NCBI RefSeq assembly: GCF_004327335.1
Contig: NZ_QJUO01000029.1
Coordinates: 1-58,214, forward strand
Direction: 5' to 3'
DNA: 58,214 nt
Origin: Stutzerimonas kirkiae
Lineage (GTDB): Bacteria; Pseudomonadota; Gammaproteobacteria; Pseudomonadales; Pseudomonadaceae
The position numbers and the translations under genes were made by a program. The notes beneath the pieces were generated by a model. That model did no database searches. It saw only the letters and a list, made by a program, of their open reading frames with translations, and was not told the origin of the DNA. Below are positions 32,496 to 39,932 of the stretch, piece after piece; positions within the stretch are counted from its first letter, which is position 1; each line of letters begins with the position of its first letter.

Positions 32496-34022
32496 TCAAT
32501 CCTTCAAAAAGGCTTTGAAACGGAAGAGTTCGGTGAGGCGATAGCCACGATAGCGTCCCATCGCCAGCATGAAGCCCACCATGATCAACAGTACCGCCGG
32601 GAAGGTGAAGATGAAGTAGGTCAGTTGCGGAATGCTCATCAGCAAGTAGGCCAGGGTCGCCGCGATCAATGTACCCACCGCGACCTTGAAGGCATGCCCC
32701 GCGCCGCGCTCTTCCCAGGTGATGGACAGGCGTTCGATGGTCATCGTCAGGATCACCATCGGGAACAGCGCCACCGACAGCCCACGTTCGAGGCCGAGCT
32801 TGTGGCTGAGCAGGCTGATCACGGCGATCAGCACCACCACGAAGGTCAGTACCACCGACAGCCTCGGCAGCATCTGCAGCTTGAGGTGTTCCAGGTAGGA
32901 GCGCAGCGACAGGCCGAGGGCGGTGATCACCGTGAACAGGATGATGCCGAAACCGAGCTGGGTCTCGCGGAAGGCCAGGGCGATCAGCACCGGGGTGAAG
33001 GTGCCGAGGGTCTGCAGGCCGCCGAGGTTGCGCAGGACCAGGATCACCAGCACGCCGATGGGGATCATGATCATGACCTGGTAGGTCAGTTGCGTCTGCA
33101 GCGGCAGGCCGTAGAGCGAGTATTCGAGGAAGTCGGCGTCGGTGTTCTCGTCGGTCAGCTTGGCCAGGCGGATGGCGTTCATCTCGCTGTTGTTCAGGGT
33201 GAAGGTCACTTGCGGCGCGCGCCCTCCTTCGAGGCTGAGCAACGGCTCATCGCCGGTCCACCAGACCAGCCGGTCGGTGGGTAGCCCCTGCTGGCCACTG
33301 TCGGGGTTGAAGTAGAGCCAGTTGTTACCGTTGAAGCTGCGCAGCCAGAGTTCCGGCGACTGTTGCAGTTCGGATACCAGGCGCACGGTGTGCACACGCT
33401 CCATCGGCACATGGGCGATGGACAGCAGCAATTCGATGACGCGCGCCTTGTTGCTGACCGAGTTGTCGCCGCCGAGCAGCAGCTTGACGTTGTCATCGCT
33501 GGTGTTGTTGACGCGCTTGATGGCTTCGCCGATGAAGGTCTCGACATCCGCCGAGTGCTGGCGGATTGGCGACAACAGCGCCTCGGCGGCGATCTTCTCG
33601 GCGCCTTCGACCGGGATACTGTCGCGGAAGATCGGGCCGCTGGCCTTGGTCTGTTCGCCGCTGTAGCGTTTGGTCAGCACCAGGCGGTAGTACAGCGTCT
33701 GTTTGCCGCTGGCGCGGCGTGCCGACCAGGTGACACGGCGGTTGCCATCGGCGCGGTTGATGCTGACGCCATAGTTGTTGGAGATGAAGCTCTCGTTGAG
33801 GCTGACGAACTCCTGGTTGAGCGGTGGCACGTACATCTGCAGCTTGACCGGCTCGCGCGGGTTGGCCTGGAATTCGATCTTGGCGTCGATGTTCCACAGG
33901 TCGTCGGTCTCATCCTCGGTGACCGGGATGCCGAGGATGAATATCTGGTAGGCCGTGATTGCCACACCCAGGCTGACGAGCAGGAAAATCAGGACTTTCA
34001 GATGCAGTGTAAGAGAGCGCAT
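32496..34022 (-). CDS. Inactive transglutaminase-like protein fused to seven transmembrane helices
   Basis: A 508-residue inner-membrane protein. An N-terminal anchor (LTLHLKVLIFLLVSLGVAITAYQIF) is followed by a large periplasmic region with a transglutaminase-like fold (AHVPMERVHTVRLV, WLRSFNGNNWLYFNPDSG) that lacks an evident catalytic cysteine. Seven helices fill residues about 275-500. I recognise this as the 'inactive transglutaminase/7TM' family. The frame is open 12 codons further, but MRSLTLHLKV at 34022 begins six bases after the upstream gene's stop. It probably recognises a peptide or envelope substrate for the adjacent ligase. Confidence 0.87.
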   Translation of the reverse strand: MRSLTLHLKVLIFLLVSLGVAITAYQIFILGIPVTEDETDDLWNIDAKIEFQANPREPVKLQMYVPPLNQEFVSLNESFISNNYGVSINRADGNRRVTWSARRASGKQTLYYRLVLTKRYSGEQTKASGPIFRDSIPVEGAEKIAAEALLSPIRQHSADVETFIGEAIKRVNNTSDDNVKLLLGGDNSVSNKARVIELLLSIAHVPMERVHTVRLVSELQQSPELWLRSFNGNNWLYFNPDSGQQGLPTDRLVWWTGDEPLLSLEGGRAPQVTFTLNNSEMNAIRLAKLTDENTDADFLEYSLYGLPLQTQLTYQVMIMIPIGVLVILVLRNLGGLQTLGTFTPVLIALAFRETQLGFGIILFTVITALGLSLRSYLEHLKLQMLPRLSVVLTFVVVLIAVISLLSHKLGLERGLSVALFPMVILTMTIERLSITWEERGAGHAFKVAVGTLIAATLAYLLMSIPQLTYFIFTFPAVLLIMVGFMLAMGRYRGYRLTELFRFKAFLKD

Positions 34023-34027
34023 GGGTA

Positions 34028-34564
34028 TTACTCGTCCGCGTCGGAGGCGTTGGCGCAATCGGGTTTGCCGACCGCATTCGTTAGGCTCGGATCGACCAGG
34101 GCGCCGAAGCGGGTCAGGGCGTCGGAGCCGATCAGAAGTGGGTATTGGAAAGCGCTACGGTCGGTGAGGTTCACTTCCACCGTGCGCAATGTCTTGCCCA
34201 TGCACAGATTGAGTTCGATCACGGGGCGTGCGGTGTAGGTTTTTTCTTCCTCCGGATCGAAGTCCCCGGCGCGCCGCTTGATCCTGCTGACGCGCGCCAT
34301 CGGCCGCTCGATCGGGTGGGCGTGGGCCTCGTCGACGGCCAGGTAGAAACGCACCCAGCTCTCGCCGTTGCGTTTGAAGCGTTCGATATCCCGCGCACTC
34401 AGCGAGGCGGTCTGTGCGCCGGTGTCGAGCTTGGCGGAGACTTCCAGGTCGAAGTCGGGCAGTGCCACGCGCTCGTTGAGTCCATAGATGTTTTTTTCGG
34501 CCGCCGCATGGGCGAACGGAGCGACGAGAAGGCTGAGGAGCAGGGCGTAGGGTCTGGCTCTCAT
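34028..34564 (-). CDS. Exported retropepsin-like protease ('ATP-dependent zinc protease' family, PF05618 type)
   Basis: A 178-residue exported protein with signal peptide MRARPYALLLSLLVAPFAHA. The retropepsin core has VSAKLDTGAQTASLSA, the Asp-Thr-Gly active-site triad, plus RPVIELNLCMGKTLRTVEVNLTDRSAFQYPLLIGSDAL, the family's second conserved block. Despite the historical zinc-protease name, it resembles the aspartic RimB-type proteins that accompany RimK-like ligases. It leads the operon with the transglutaminase-like and ligase genes. The start at 34564 is fixed by the signal peptide. Confidence 0.88.
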   Translation of the reverse strand: MRARPYALLLSLLVAPFAHAAAEKNIYGLNERVALPDFDLEVSAKLDTGAQTASLSARDIERFKRNGESWVRFYLAVDEAHAHPIERPMARVSRIKRRAGDFDPEEEKTYTARPVIELNLCMGKTLRTVEVNLTDRSAFQYPLLIGSDALTRFGALVDPSLTNAVGKPDCANASDADE

Positions 34565-34889
34565 GGTTCCGGGAATATTTCGAGGGTCGGGAGTCACGGG
34601 CGCCGATAGCGCGGCCCATGGATTGGATGGCCGGTGATTCTAGCAGCAGCGGCGAGCGGCAAGCCACTAGCAGTAGCGGCGAGCCAGGGTGATCGCGCTA
34701 TGTCGTTATTTACCGGAAAGCGGCTTCGATAAAAGCGCTGGAGGCTGGACGAAAAGCACCGGTTGCCACGCTCTTTCGTCCAGCCTCCAGCTTCCAGCGC
34801 TGTTTTCGGCTGTTTGCCGGCCCCTATGGCCTGCCGACCGCCGGCGCTTTTTCCGCTAGAATGCCGCTTCGTTTTCCCGGGAGCCGGCC
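34565..34889. other. Intergenic region with a direct repeat and a family A palindrome
   Basis: No gene is seen in these 325 bp. CTAGCAGCAGCGGCGAGC at 34640-34657 is repeated as CTAGCAGTAGCGGCGAGC at 34667-34684 (27-bp period). A family A palindrome follows at 34697-34822, then the short leader of the DUF1315 gene. Confidence 0.6.
34697..34822. repeat. Palindromic intergenic repeat, family A copy 2
   Basis: The left arm at 34735-34754 (GCGCTGGAGGCTGGACGAAA) pairs with the right arm at 34774-34800 (TTTCGTCCAGCCTCCAG...CCAGCGC). The loop GCACCGGTTGCCACGCTC and the right flank TGTTTTCGGCTGTTTGCC are shared with copies 1 and 3. Confidence 0.87.
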
Positions 34890-35165
34890 ATGTCGTCCTT
34901 TATCGAAGCAATCGAGAACATCACCCCTGAAATCTACGAGAACCTCAAGCGCGCGGTGGAATTGGGCAAATGGGGCGATGGCCGCAAGCTGAGCGCCGAG
35001 CAGAAGGAAACCTGCATGCAGGCGATGATCGCCTGGGAATTGCGCAACCTGCCCGAGGAAGAGCGCACCGGCTACCTGGGCGGCCAGGAGTGCGCCTCCC
35101 AGACCAAGGCCAAGGCCGCCATCGACACCAGCCTGTTCGCGCCGGCCTCGGGAACCCGCCACTGA
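34890..35165 (+). CDS. DUF1315 family protein (YeaC-like)
   Basis: A 91-residue soluble protein with the DUF1315 pattern: MSSFIEAIENITPEIYENLKRAVELGKWGDGRKL, QKETCMQAMIAWE and LPEEERTGYLGGQEC. Function unknown. The ATG follows GGGAGCCGGCC. Its stop overlaps the start of the DUF2797 gene (TGATG), so the two are coupled. Confidence 0.9.
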   Translation: MSSFIEAIENITPEIYENLKRAVELGKWGDGRKLSAEQKETCMQAMIAWELRNLPEEERTGYLGGQECASQTKAKAAIDTSLFAPASGTRH

Positions 35166-36010
35166 TGCTTGAACTGGGCCGTGGGCGCCTCGCCAAGATG
35201 CGCGTGCAATTGGGAGGGCCGGCTCAGTACGGGCTGCCGCTGGACGATGCCTGCGTACCGCTCAATCCGCTGATCGGCCAGCGCCTGCGACTGGAGTACC
35301 TGGGGGCCATCCACTGTATCCATTGTGGCCGGCGCACCAACAAGAGTTTCAGCCAGGGCTACTGCTACCCCTGCTTCAAGAAGCTGCCCCAGTGCGACCT
35401 GTGTATCGTCAGCCCGGAGAAGTGCCACCATGCGCTGGGCACCTGCCGTGACCCGCAATGGGGTGAAGACTTCTGCATGAGCGATCATGTGGTCTACCTC
35501 GCCAATTCATCGGGTATCAAGGTGGGCATCACCCGCGCCACGCAACTGCCGACGCGCTGGCTGGACCAGGGCGCGAGCCAGGCGTTGCCGATCCTGCGCG
35601 TCGCCACGCGCCAGCAGTCGGGGTTGGTGGAAGACCTGCTGCGCAGCCAGGTGGCCGACCGCACCAACTGGCGTGCGCTGCTCAAGGGCGATGCCGAGCC
35701 GCAGGACCTGCCGGCCATGCGCGAGAATCTGTTCGAGCAGTGCGGCGAGGGTATCGTCGCGCTGCAGCAACGCTTCGGCCTGCAGGCCATCCAGCCGCTG
35801 CCGGCCGCCGAGGTGCTGGAAATCCGCTATCCGGTCGAGGCCTACCCGACCAAGATCGCCAGCCTCGACCTGGAGAAGACGCCCGTGATCGAGGGTGTGT
35901 TACGCGGTATCAAGGGGCAATACTTGATACTCGACTGCGGTGTCATCAATATCCGCAAGTACACTGCTTATCAACTCGCCATAAGCTGCAAGCCACAAGC
36001 TGCAAGCTGA
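35165..36010 (+). CDS. DUF2797 family protein with zinc-binding cysteine motifs; 3' end rewritten by a repeat
   Basis: A 281-residue protein. It has CIHCGRRTNKSFSQGYCYPCFKKLPQCDLCIVSPEKCHH, a cluster of CxxC motifs near 45-85 that suggests a zinc ribbon. It continues with VYLANSSGIKVGITRATQLPTRWLDQGA, a GIY-YIG-like nuclease segment as I read it. Function unknown. The start overlaps the DUF1315 stop. The final residues (CKPQAAS) and the stop codon are encoded by a GCTTGCAGC-type repeat at 35984-36031, so the native C-terminus has probably been replaced. Confidence 0.82.
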   Translation: MLELGRGRLAKMRVQLGGPAQYGLPLDDACVPLNPLIGQRLRLEYLGAIHCIHCGRRTNKSFSQGYCYPCFKKLPQCDLCIVSPEKCHHALGTCRDPQWGEDFCMSDHVVYLANSSGIKVGITRATQLPTRWLDQGASQALPILRVATRQQSGLVEDLLRSQVADRTNWRALLKGDAEPQDLPAMRENLFEQCGEGIVALQQRFGLQAIQPLPAAEVLEIRYPVEAYPTKIASLDLEKTPVIEGVLRGIKGQYLILDCGVINIRKYTAYQLAISCKPQAAS

Positions 36011-36038
36011 TGAAAACCTGACTTGCAGCTTGAAGCTG
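35984..36038. repeat. AGCTTGCAG-type palindrome overlapping the DUF2797 stop codon
   Basis: AAGCTGCAAG at 35997-36006 pairs with CTTGCAGCTT at 36022-36031. A second AAGCTGCAAG-like unit begins at 35984, and GAAGCTG follows on the right. It supplies the stop codon of the upstream gene and ends about 18 bp before pepN. Confidence 0.7.
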
Positions 36039-36055
36039 TTCCGAAGAGGCCCGCC

Positions 36056-38719
36056 ATGCGTACCGAACAACCGAAAGTCATTCGCCTGCAGGACTACCAG
36101 GCGCCAGCCTACCTGATAGATGAAACCCACCTGACCTTCGAGCTGTTCGAGGACAGGACGCTGGTGCATGCGCAACTGGTCATGCGCCGCAACCCGGCCA
36201 GCGAGGGCGCGGCGCTGCCGCCGCTGACGCTGCATGGGCAGGAACTGCAGTTGCAAGCGCTGGCGCTCGACGATCGCCCGCTGGGCGGGGGCGACTACCA
36301 GTTGAGCGACGAAAGCCTGACGCTGCAGCCGACCAGCGCCGCGTTCGTCATCGACAGCACGGTGCTGATCCATCCCGAGAACAACACCGCGCTGGAAGGG
36401 CTGTACAAGTCCGGCAAGATGTTCTGTACCCAGTGCGAGGCGGAAGGTTTCCGCAAGATCACCTACTACCTCGACCGCCCGGACGTGATGAGCCGCTTCA
36501 CCACCACGGTCAGCGCCGAGCGCCAGCGCTACCCGGTGCTGTTGTCCAACGGCAACCCGATCGCCAGTGGCGAAGAGGAGGATGGCCGCCATTGGGTGAC
36601 CTGGGAGGACCCATTCCGCAAGCCTGCCTACCTGTTCGCGCTGGTGGCCGGTGACCTGTGGGCGCTGGAGGACAGCTTCGTCACCGCCAGCGGTCGCGAG
36701 GTGGCGCTACGCATCTATGTCGAGCCGGAAAACCTGGACAAGTGCCAGCACGCCATGGGCAGCTTGAAGAAGGCCATGCGTTGGGACGAGGAAGCCTATG
36801 GCCGCGAGTACGACCTGGATATCTTCATGATCGTCGCGGTGAACGACTTCAACATGGGCGCGATGGAGAACAAGGGCCTCAACATCTTCAACTCCAGCGC
36901 GGTGCTGGCGCGCGCTGAAACCGCCACCGACGCCGCGCACCAGCGGGTCGAGGCGATCGTCGCCCACGAGTATTTCCACAACTGGTCGGGCAACCGCGTG
37001 ACCTGCCGCGACTGGTTCCAACTGTCGCTCAAGGAAGGCTTCACGGTACTGCGCGACTCGCAATTCTCCGCCGACATGAACTCGCCCACGGTCAAGCGCA
37101 TCGAGGACGTTGCCTACCTGCGTACCCACCAGTTCGCCGAGGACGCCGGGCCGATGGCGCACTCGGTGCGCCCCGAGTCCTACATGGAGATTTCCAACTT
37201 CTACACCCTGACCATCTACGAGAAGGGCGCGGAAGTGGTGCGCATGATCCAGACCCTGCTGGGCGCCGAGGGCTTCCGCAAGGGTTCCGACCTGTACTTC
37301 GAGCGCCACGATGGCCAGGCGGTGACCTGCGACGATTTCGTGCGGGCCATGGAGGATGCCAATGGCGTCGATCTGACCCAGTTCAAGCGCTGGTACAGCC
37401 AGGCCGGCACGCCGCGCCTGCAGGTCAGCGAGGACTATGACGCCAGTGCCCGTCGCTATCGGCTGACCTTCCGCCAGAACTGCCCGGCCACGCCGCAGCA
37501 GGCGGAGAAGCTGCCGTTCGTCATTCCGCTCGCCCTGGGCCTGCTGGATGGGCGGGGCCGTGAGTTGCCGTTGCGCCTGGAGGGCGAAGCGCAGGCGGTG
37601 AGTGGTACACGGGTGCTGGCGCTGACCGAGGCGGAGCAGAGCTTCGTCTTCGTCGATGTCGATACCCGCCCGCTGCCCTCGCTGCTGCGTGGTTTCTCGG
37701 CGCCAGTGAAGCTGGAGTTTCCCTACAGTCGCGACCAGTTGCTGTTCCTCATGCAGCACGACAGCGATGGCTTCAACCGCTGGGAAGCCGGGCAGCAACT
37801 GGCGGTGCAGGTGTTGCAGGAACTGATCGGGCAGCATCGCGCCGGCGAGGCGCTGCGACTCGATCCACGCCTGCTCGATGCGTTGCGCGCGGTGCTGGCG
37901 GATGCAGCGCTGGACCCGGCGATGGTGGCGGAAGTGTTGTCGCTGCCCAGCGAAGCCTATCTCACCGAGATCAGCGAGGTGGCGGATGTCGACGCCATCC
38001 ATGCCGCCCGCGAGTTCGCCCGCAAGGCGATCGCCGAGGCGCTGTACCAGCCGTTGTGGCAGCGCTACAGCGCCAACCGCGAGTTGTCGCGCCAGACCGC
38101 CTATGTCGCCGAGGCCGCCCATTTCGCCCGGCGTGCGCTGCAGAACATCGCCCTGTCGTACCTGATGCTGAGCGAGCGAGCCGAAGTATTGGAAGCCACC
38201 GTTGAGCAGTTCCGCAGCAGCGACAACATGACCGAGCGCCTGAACGCGCTGGCGGTGCTGGTCAACTCGCCCTTCGAGGCCGAGCGCGATGCGGCGTTGG
38301 CGGACTTCGCCGAGCAGTTCAGGGACGACCCGCTGGTCATGGACCAGTGGTTCAGCGTACAGGCCGGCAATACCCGCCCGGGCGGCCTGGAACGGGTGCA
38401 GGCACTGATGCGGCACCCGGCCTTCACCCTGAAGAACCCGAACAAGGTGCGTGCCTTGATCGGTGCTTTCGCCAACCAGAACCTGGTCAACTTCCACCAG
38501 GGCGATGGCAGCGGCTACCGCTTCCTGGCCGACCAGGTGATCACCCTCAACGCGCTCAACCCGCAGATCGCCGCGCGCCTGCTGGCACCGCTGACCCGCT
38601 GGCGCAAGTACGATGAGCGGCGCCAGGCACTGCTCAAGGCCGAACTGGAGCGCATCCTGGCCTCCGGCGAACTGTCCAGCGATGTCTATGAGGTGGTCAG
38701 CAAGAGCCTGGCAGCATAG
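36056..38719 (+). CDS. pepN: Aminopeptidase N (M1 family)
   Basis: PepN removes N-terminal residues from peptides in the cytoplasm. The 887 residues match gammaproteobacterial PepN. The M1 motifs are the GAMENKG exopeptidase loop and the zinc site HEYFHNW (His304, Glu305, His308) with the third ligand downstream in SLKEGFTVLRD. The N-terminal beta domain and the C-terminal helical domain (to SSDVYEVVSKSLAA) are complete. The frame is open from 36023, but MRTEQPKVIRLQDYQAPAYL at 36056 is the family start, with GAAGAGG before it. It is flanked on both sides by AGCTTGC-type palindromes. Confidence 0.97.
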   Translation: MRTEQPKVIRLQDYQAPAYLIDETHLTFELFEDRTLVHAQLVMRRNPASEGAALPPLTLHGQELQLQALALDDRPLGGGDYQLSDESLTLQPTSAAFVIDSTVLIHPENNTALEGLYKSGKMFCTQCEAEGFRKITYYLDRPDVMSRFTTTVSAERQRYPVLLSNGNPIASGEEEDGRHWVTWEDPFRKPAYLFALVAGDLWALEDSFVTASGREVALRIYVEPENLDKCQHAMGSLKKAMRWDEEAYGREYDLDIFMIVAVNDFNMGAMENKGLNIFNSSAVLARAETATDAAHQRVEAIVAHEYFHNWSGNRVTCRDWFQLSLKEGFTVLRDSQFSADMNSPTVKRIEDVAYLRTHQFAEDAGPMAHSVRPESYMEISNFYTLTIYEKGAEVVRMIQTLLGAEGFRKGSDLYFERHDGQAVTCDDFVRAMEDANGVDLTQFKRWYSQAGTPRLQVSEDYDASARRYRLTFRQNCPATPQQAEKLPFVIPLALGLLDGRGRELPLRLEGEAQAVSGTRVLALTEAEQSFVFVDVDTRPLPSLLRGFSAPVKLEFPYSRDQLLFLMQHDSDGFNRWEAGQQLAVQVLQELIGQHRAGEALRLDPRLLDALRAVLADAALDPAMVAEVLSLPSEAYLTEISEVADVDAIHAAREFARKAIAEALYQPLWQRYSANRELSRQTAYVAEAAHFARRALQNIALSYLMLSERAEVLEATVEQFRSSDNMTERLNALAVLVNSPFEAERDAALADFAEQFRDDPLVMDQWFSVQAGNTRPGGLERVQALMRHPAFTLKNPNKVRALIGAFANQNLVNFHQGDGSGYRFLADQVITLNALNPQIAARLLAPLTRWRKYDERRQALLKAELERILASGELSSDVYEVVSKSLAA

Positions 38720-38722
38720 TTC

Positions 38723-38773
38723 CAAGCGGCAAGCTGAGCGCGTCACTGTTTCTCGCCTGCAGCTTGCCGCTTG
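38723..38773. repeat. Perfect 14-bp-arm palindrome after pepN (possible terminator)
   Basis: CAAGCGGCAAGCTG (38723-38736) pairs perfectly with CAGCTTGCCGCTTG (38760-38773) across a 23-base loop. It starts four bases after the pepN stop and resembles the AGCTTGCAG repeats elsewhere. No T-run follows. Confidence 0.7.
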
Positions 38774-38807
38774 AGGATTGCAGCTACAAAAGATAACGCC
38801 CCGCCAA

Positions 38808-38837
38808 TTGTCAGTGCCCGCGAAAGCTGGCTAGCAT
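38808..38837 (+). promoter_or_regulatory. Putative sigma-70 promoter of the YCF48-RND operon
   Basis: TTGTCA at 38808-38813 and TAGCAT at 38832-38837 are 18 bp apart. A GC-rich hairpin (GGGCCTGCC / GGCGGGCC) follows in the leader before AAAAGGGGG, the ribosome-binding site. Confidence 0.4.
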
Positions 38838-38890
38838 GGCCGGGCCTGCCTTCGGCGGGCCTTACCTGACAATAATAAAAGGGGGTATGT

Positions 38891-39913
38891 ATGCAGTCCG
38901 TCCCATGGCGTGGCGGGTCATGGCGTGTAGCCGTCGGTATGGCGTGCTGTGTGCTGTCGTTCGCGTTTCCCCCGAATGTCCTTGCACTGGATATTCCTCC
39001 GCATTACTCCATCGAGTCACCCCGGGCTGCCAGCAGCCTGCTGCTGGATATCGCCAGGGCTGGCGAGCGCCTGGTGGCAGTCGGTGAGCGTGGCCACATT
39101 CTCTATTCCGATGACGATGGCCGGCAATGGCTGCAGGCCAGGGTGCCGACCCGGCAGATGCTGACTGCGGTGCATTTCGTCGATGCCCGGCATGGTTGGG
39201 CCGTGGGGCATGATGCGTCGATTCTCGCCAGCAGCGATGGTGGGGAAAGCTGGAGCCTGCAGTTCGAGGATGTGGAGCGTGAGGCGCCGCTGCTCGATGT
39301 CTGGTTCGAGGACGTTCTCCATGGTATCGCCGTCGGCGCCTATGGGGCGCTGCTGGAAACCCGGGATGGCGGGCGCACCTGGCTGGATATCGACGAGCGC
39401 CTGGACAATGAGGATGGCTACCACTTGAACGCCATTACCCGGGTCGAGGGGGCGGGCCTGTTCATCGTCGGTGAGATGGGCACGCTGTTCCGTTCGGAGG
39501 ACGACGGCCAGAGCTGGGTATCCATCGCATTGCCCTATGACGGATCGCTGTTCGGGGTTCTGCCCAGTGGGACTCCGTCCGAGCTGCTGGTCTATGGCCT
39601 GCGTGGCAACCTGCTGCTTTCCAGCGATGCCGGGGACTCCTGGCAAGCCATAGGCCTGCACGAGCAGGGCGCGGCCTTCGTGACCGGCCTGGCCGGAGCG
39701 AGCCTGCTCGCGGACGGGCGTATCGTCATCGTCGGGCATGCCGGGGCGGTGCTGGTCAGCACTGATCGCGGGCGCACTTTCAGTGTCGTTCACCGTCCCG
39801 ACCGGCGCTCGCTGGCCGCTGTCGCTTGCAGTCGCCAGGGCGAACTGATCCTGGTCGGGCAGGGCGGTGTGCGCACCGCCACGGCGACCGGCCTGGACGC
39901 TATACAACAATAA
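38891..39913 (+). CDS. Exported YCF48-like beta-propeller protein
   Basis: A 340-residue exported protein. The leader (RVAVGMACCVLSFAFPPNVLALD) contains adjacent cysteines, but a clear lipobox is not obvious. The mature part has repeated BNR/YCF48 blades: GHILYSDDDGRQWLQ, ASILASSDGGESWSL, GALLETRDGGRTWLD, GTLFRSEDDGQSWVS, NLLLSSDAGDSWQA, GAVLVSTDRGRTFSV. Such proteins accompany RND permeases in Pseudomonas and probably act as periplasmic partners. The RND gene follows after 19 bp, so they form an operon. The substrate is unknown. Confidence 0.88.
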   Translation: MQSVPWRGGSWRVAVGMACCVLSFAFPPNVLALDIPPHYSIESPRAASSLLLDIARAGERLVAVGERGHILYSDDDGRQWLQARVPTRQMLTAVHFVDARHGWAVGHDASILASSDGGESWSLQFEDVEREAPLLDVWFEDVLHGIAVGAYGALLETRDGGRTWLDIDERLDNEDGYHLNAITRVEGAGLFIVGEMGTLFRSEDDGQSWVSIALPYDGSLFGVLPSGTPSELLVYGLRGNLLLSSDAGDSWQAIGLHEQGAAFVTGLAGASLLADGRIVIVGHAGAVLVSTDRGRTFSVVHRPDRRSLAAVACSRQGELILVGQGGVRTATATGLDAIQQ

Positions 39914-39932
39914 TATTCCGGGGAGCCACCGC

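Noticed and set aside
36707..38746. 679-codon minus-strand frame opposite pepN
   Set aside because: Antisense shadow of a certain gene, no motif, no ribosome-binding site.
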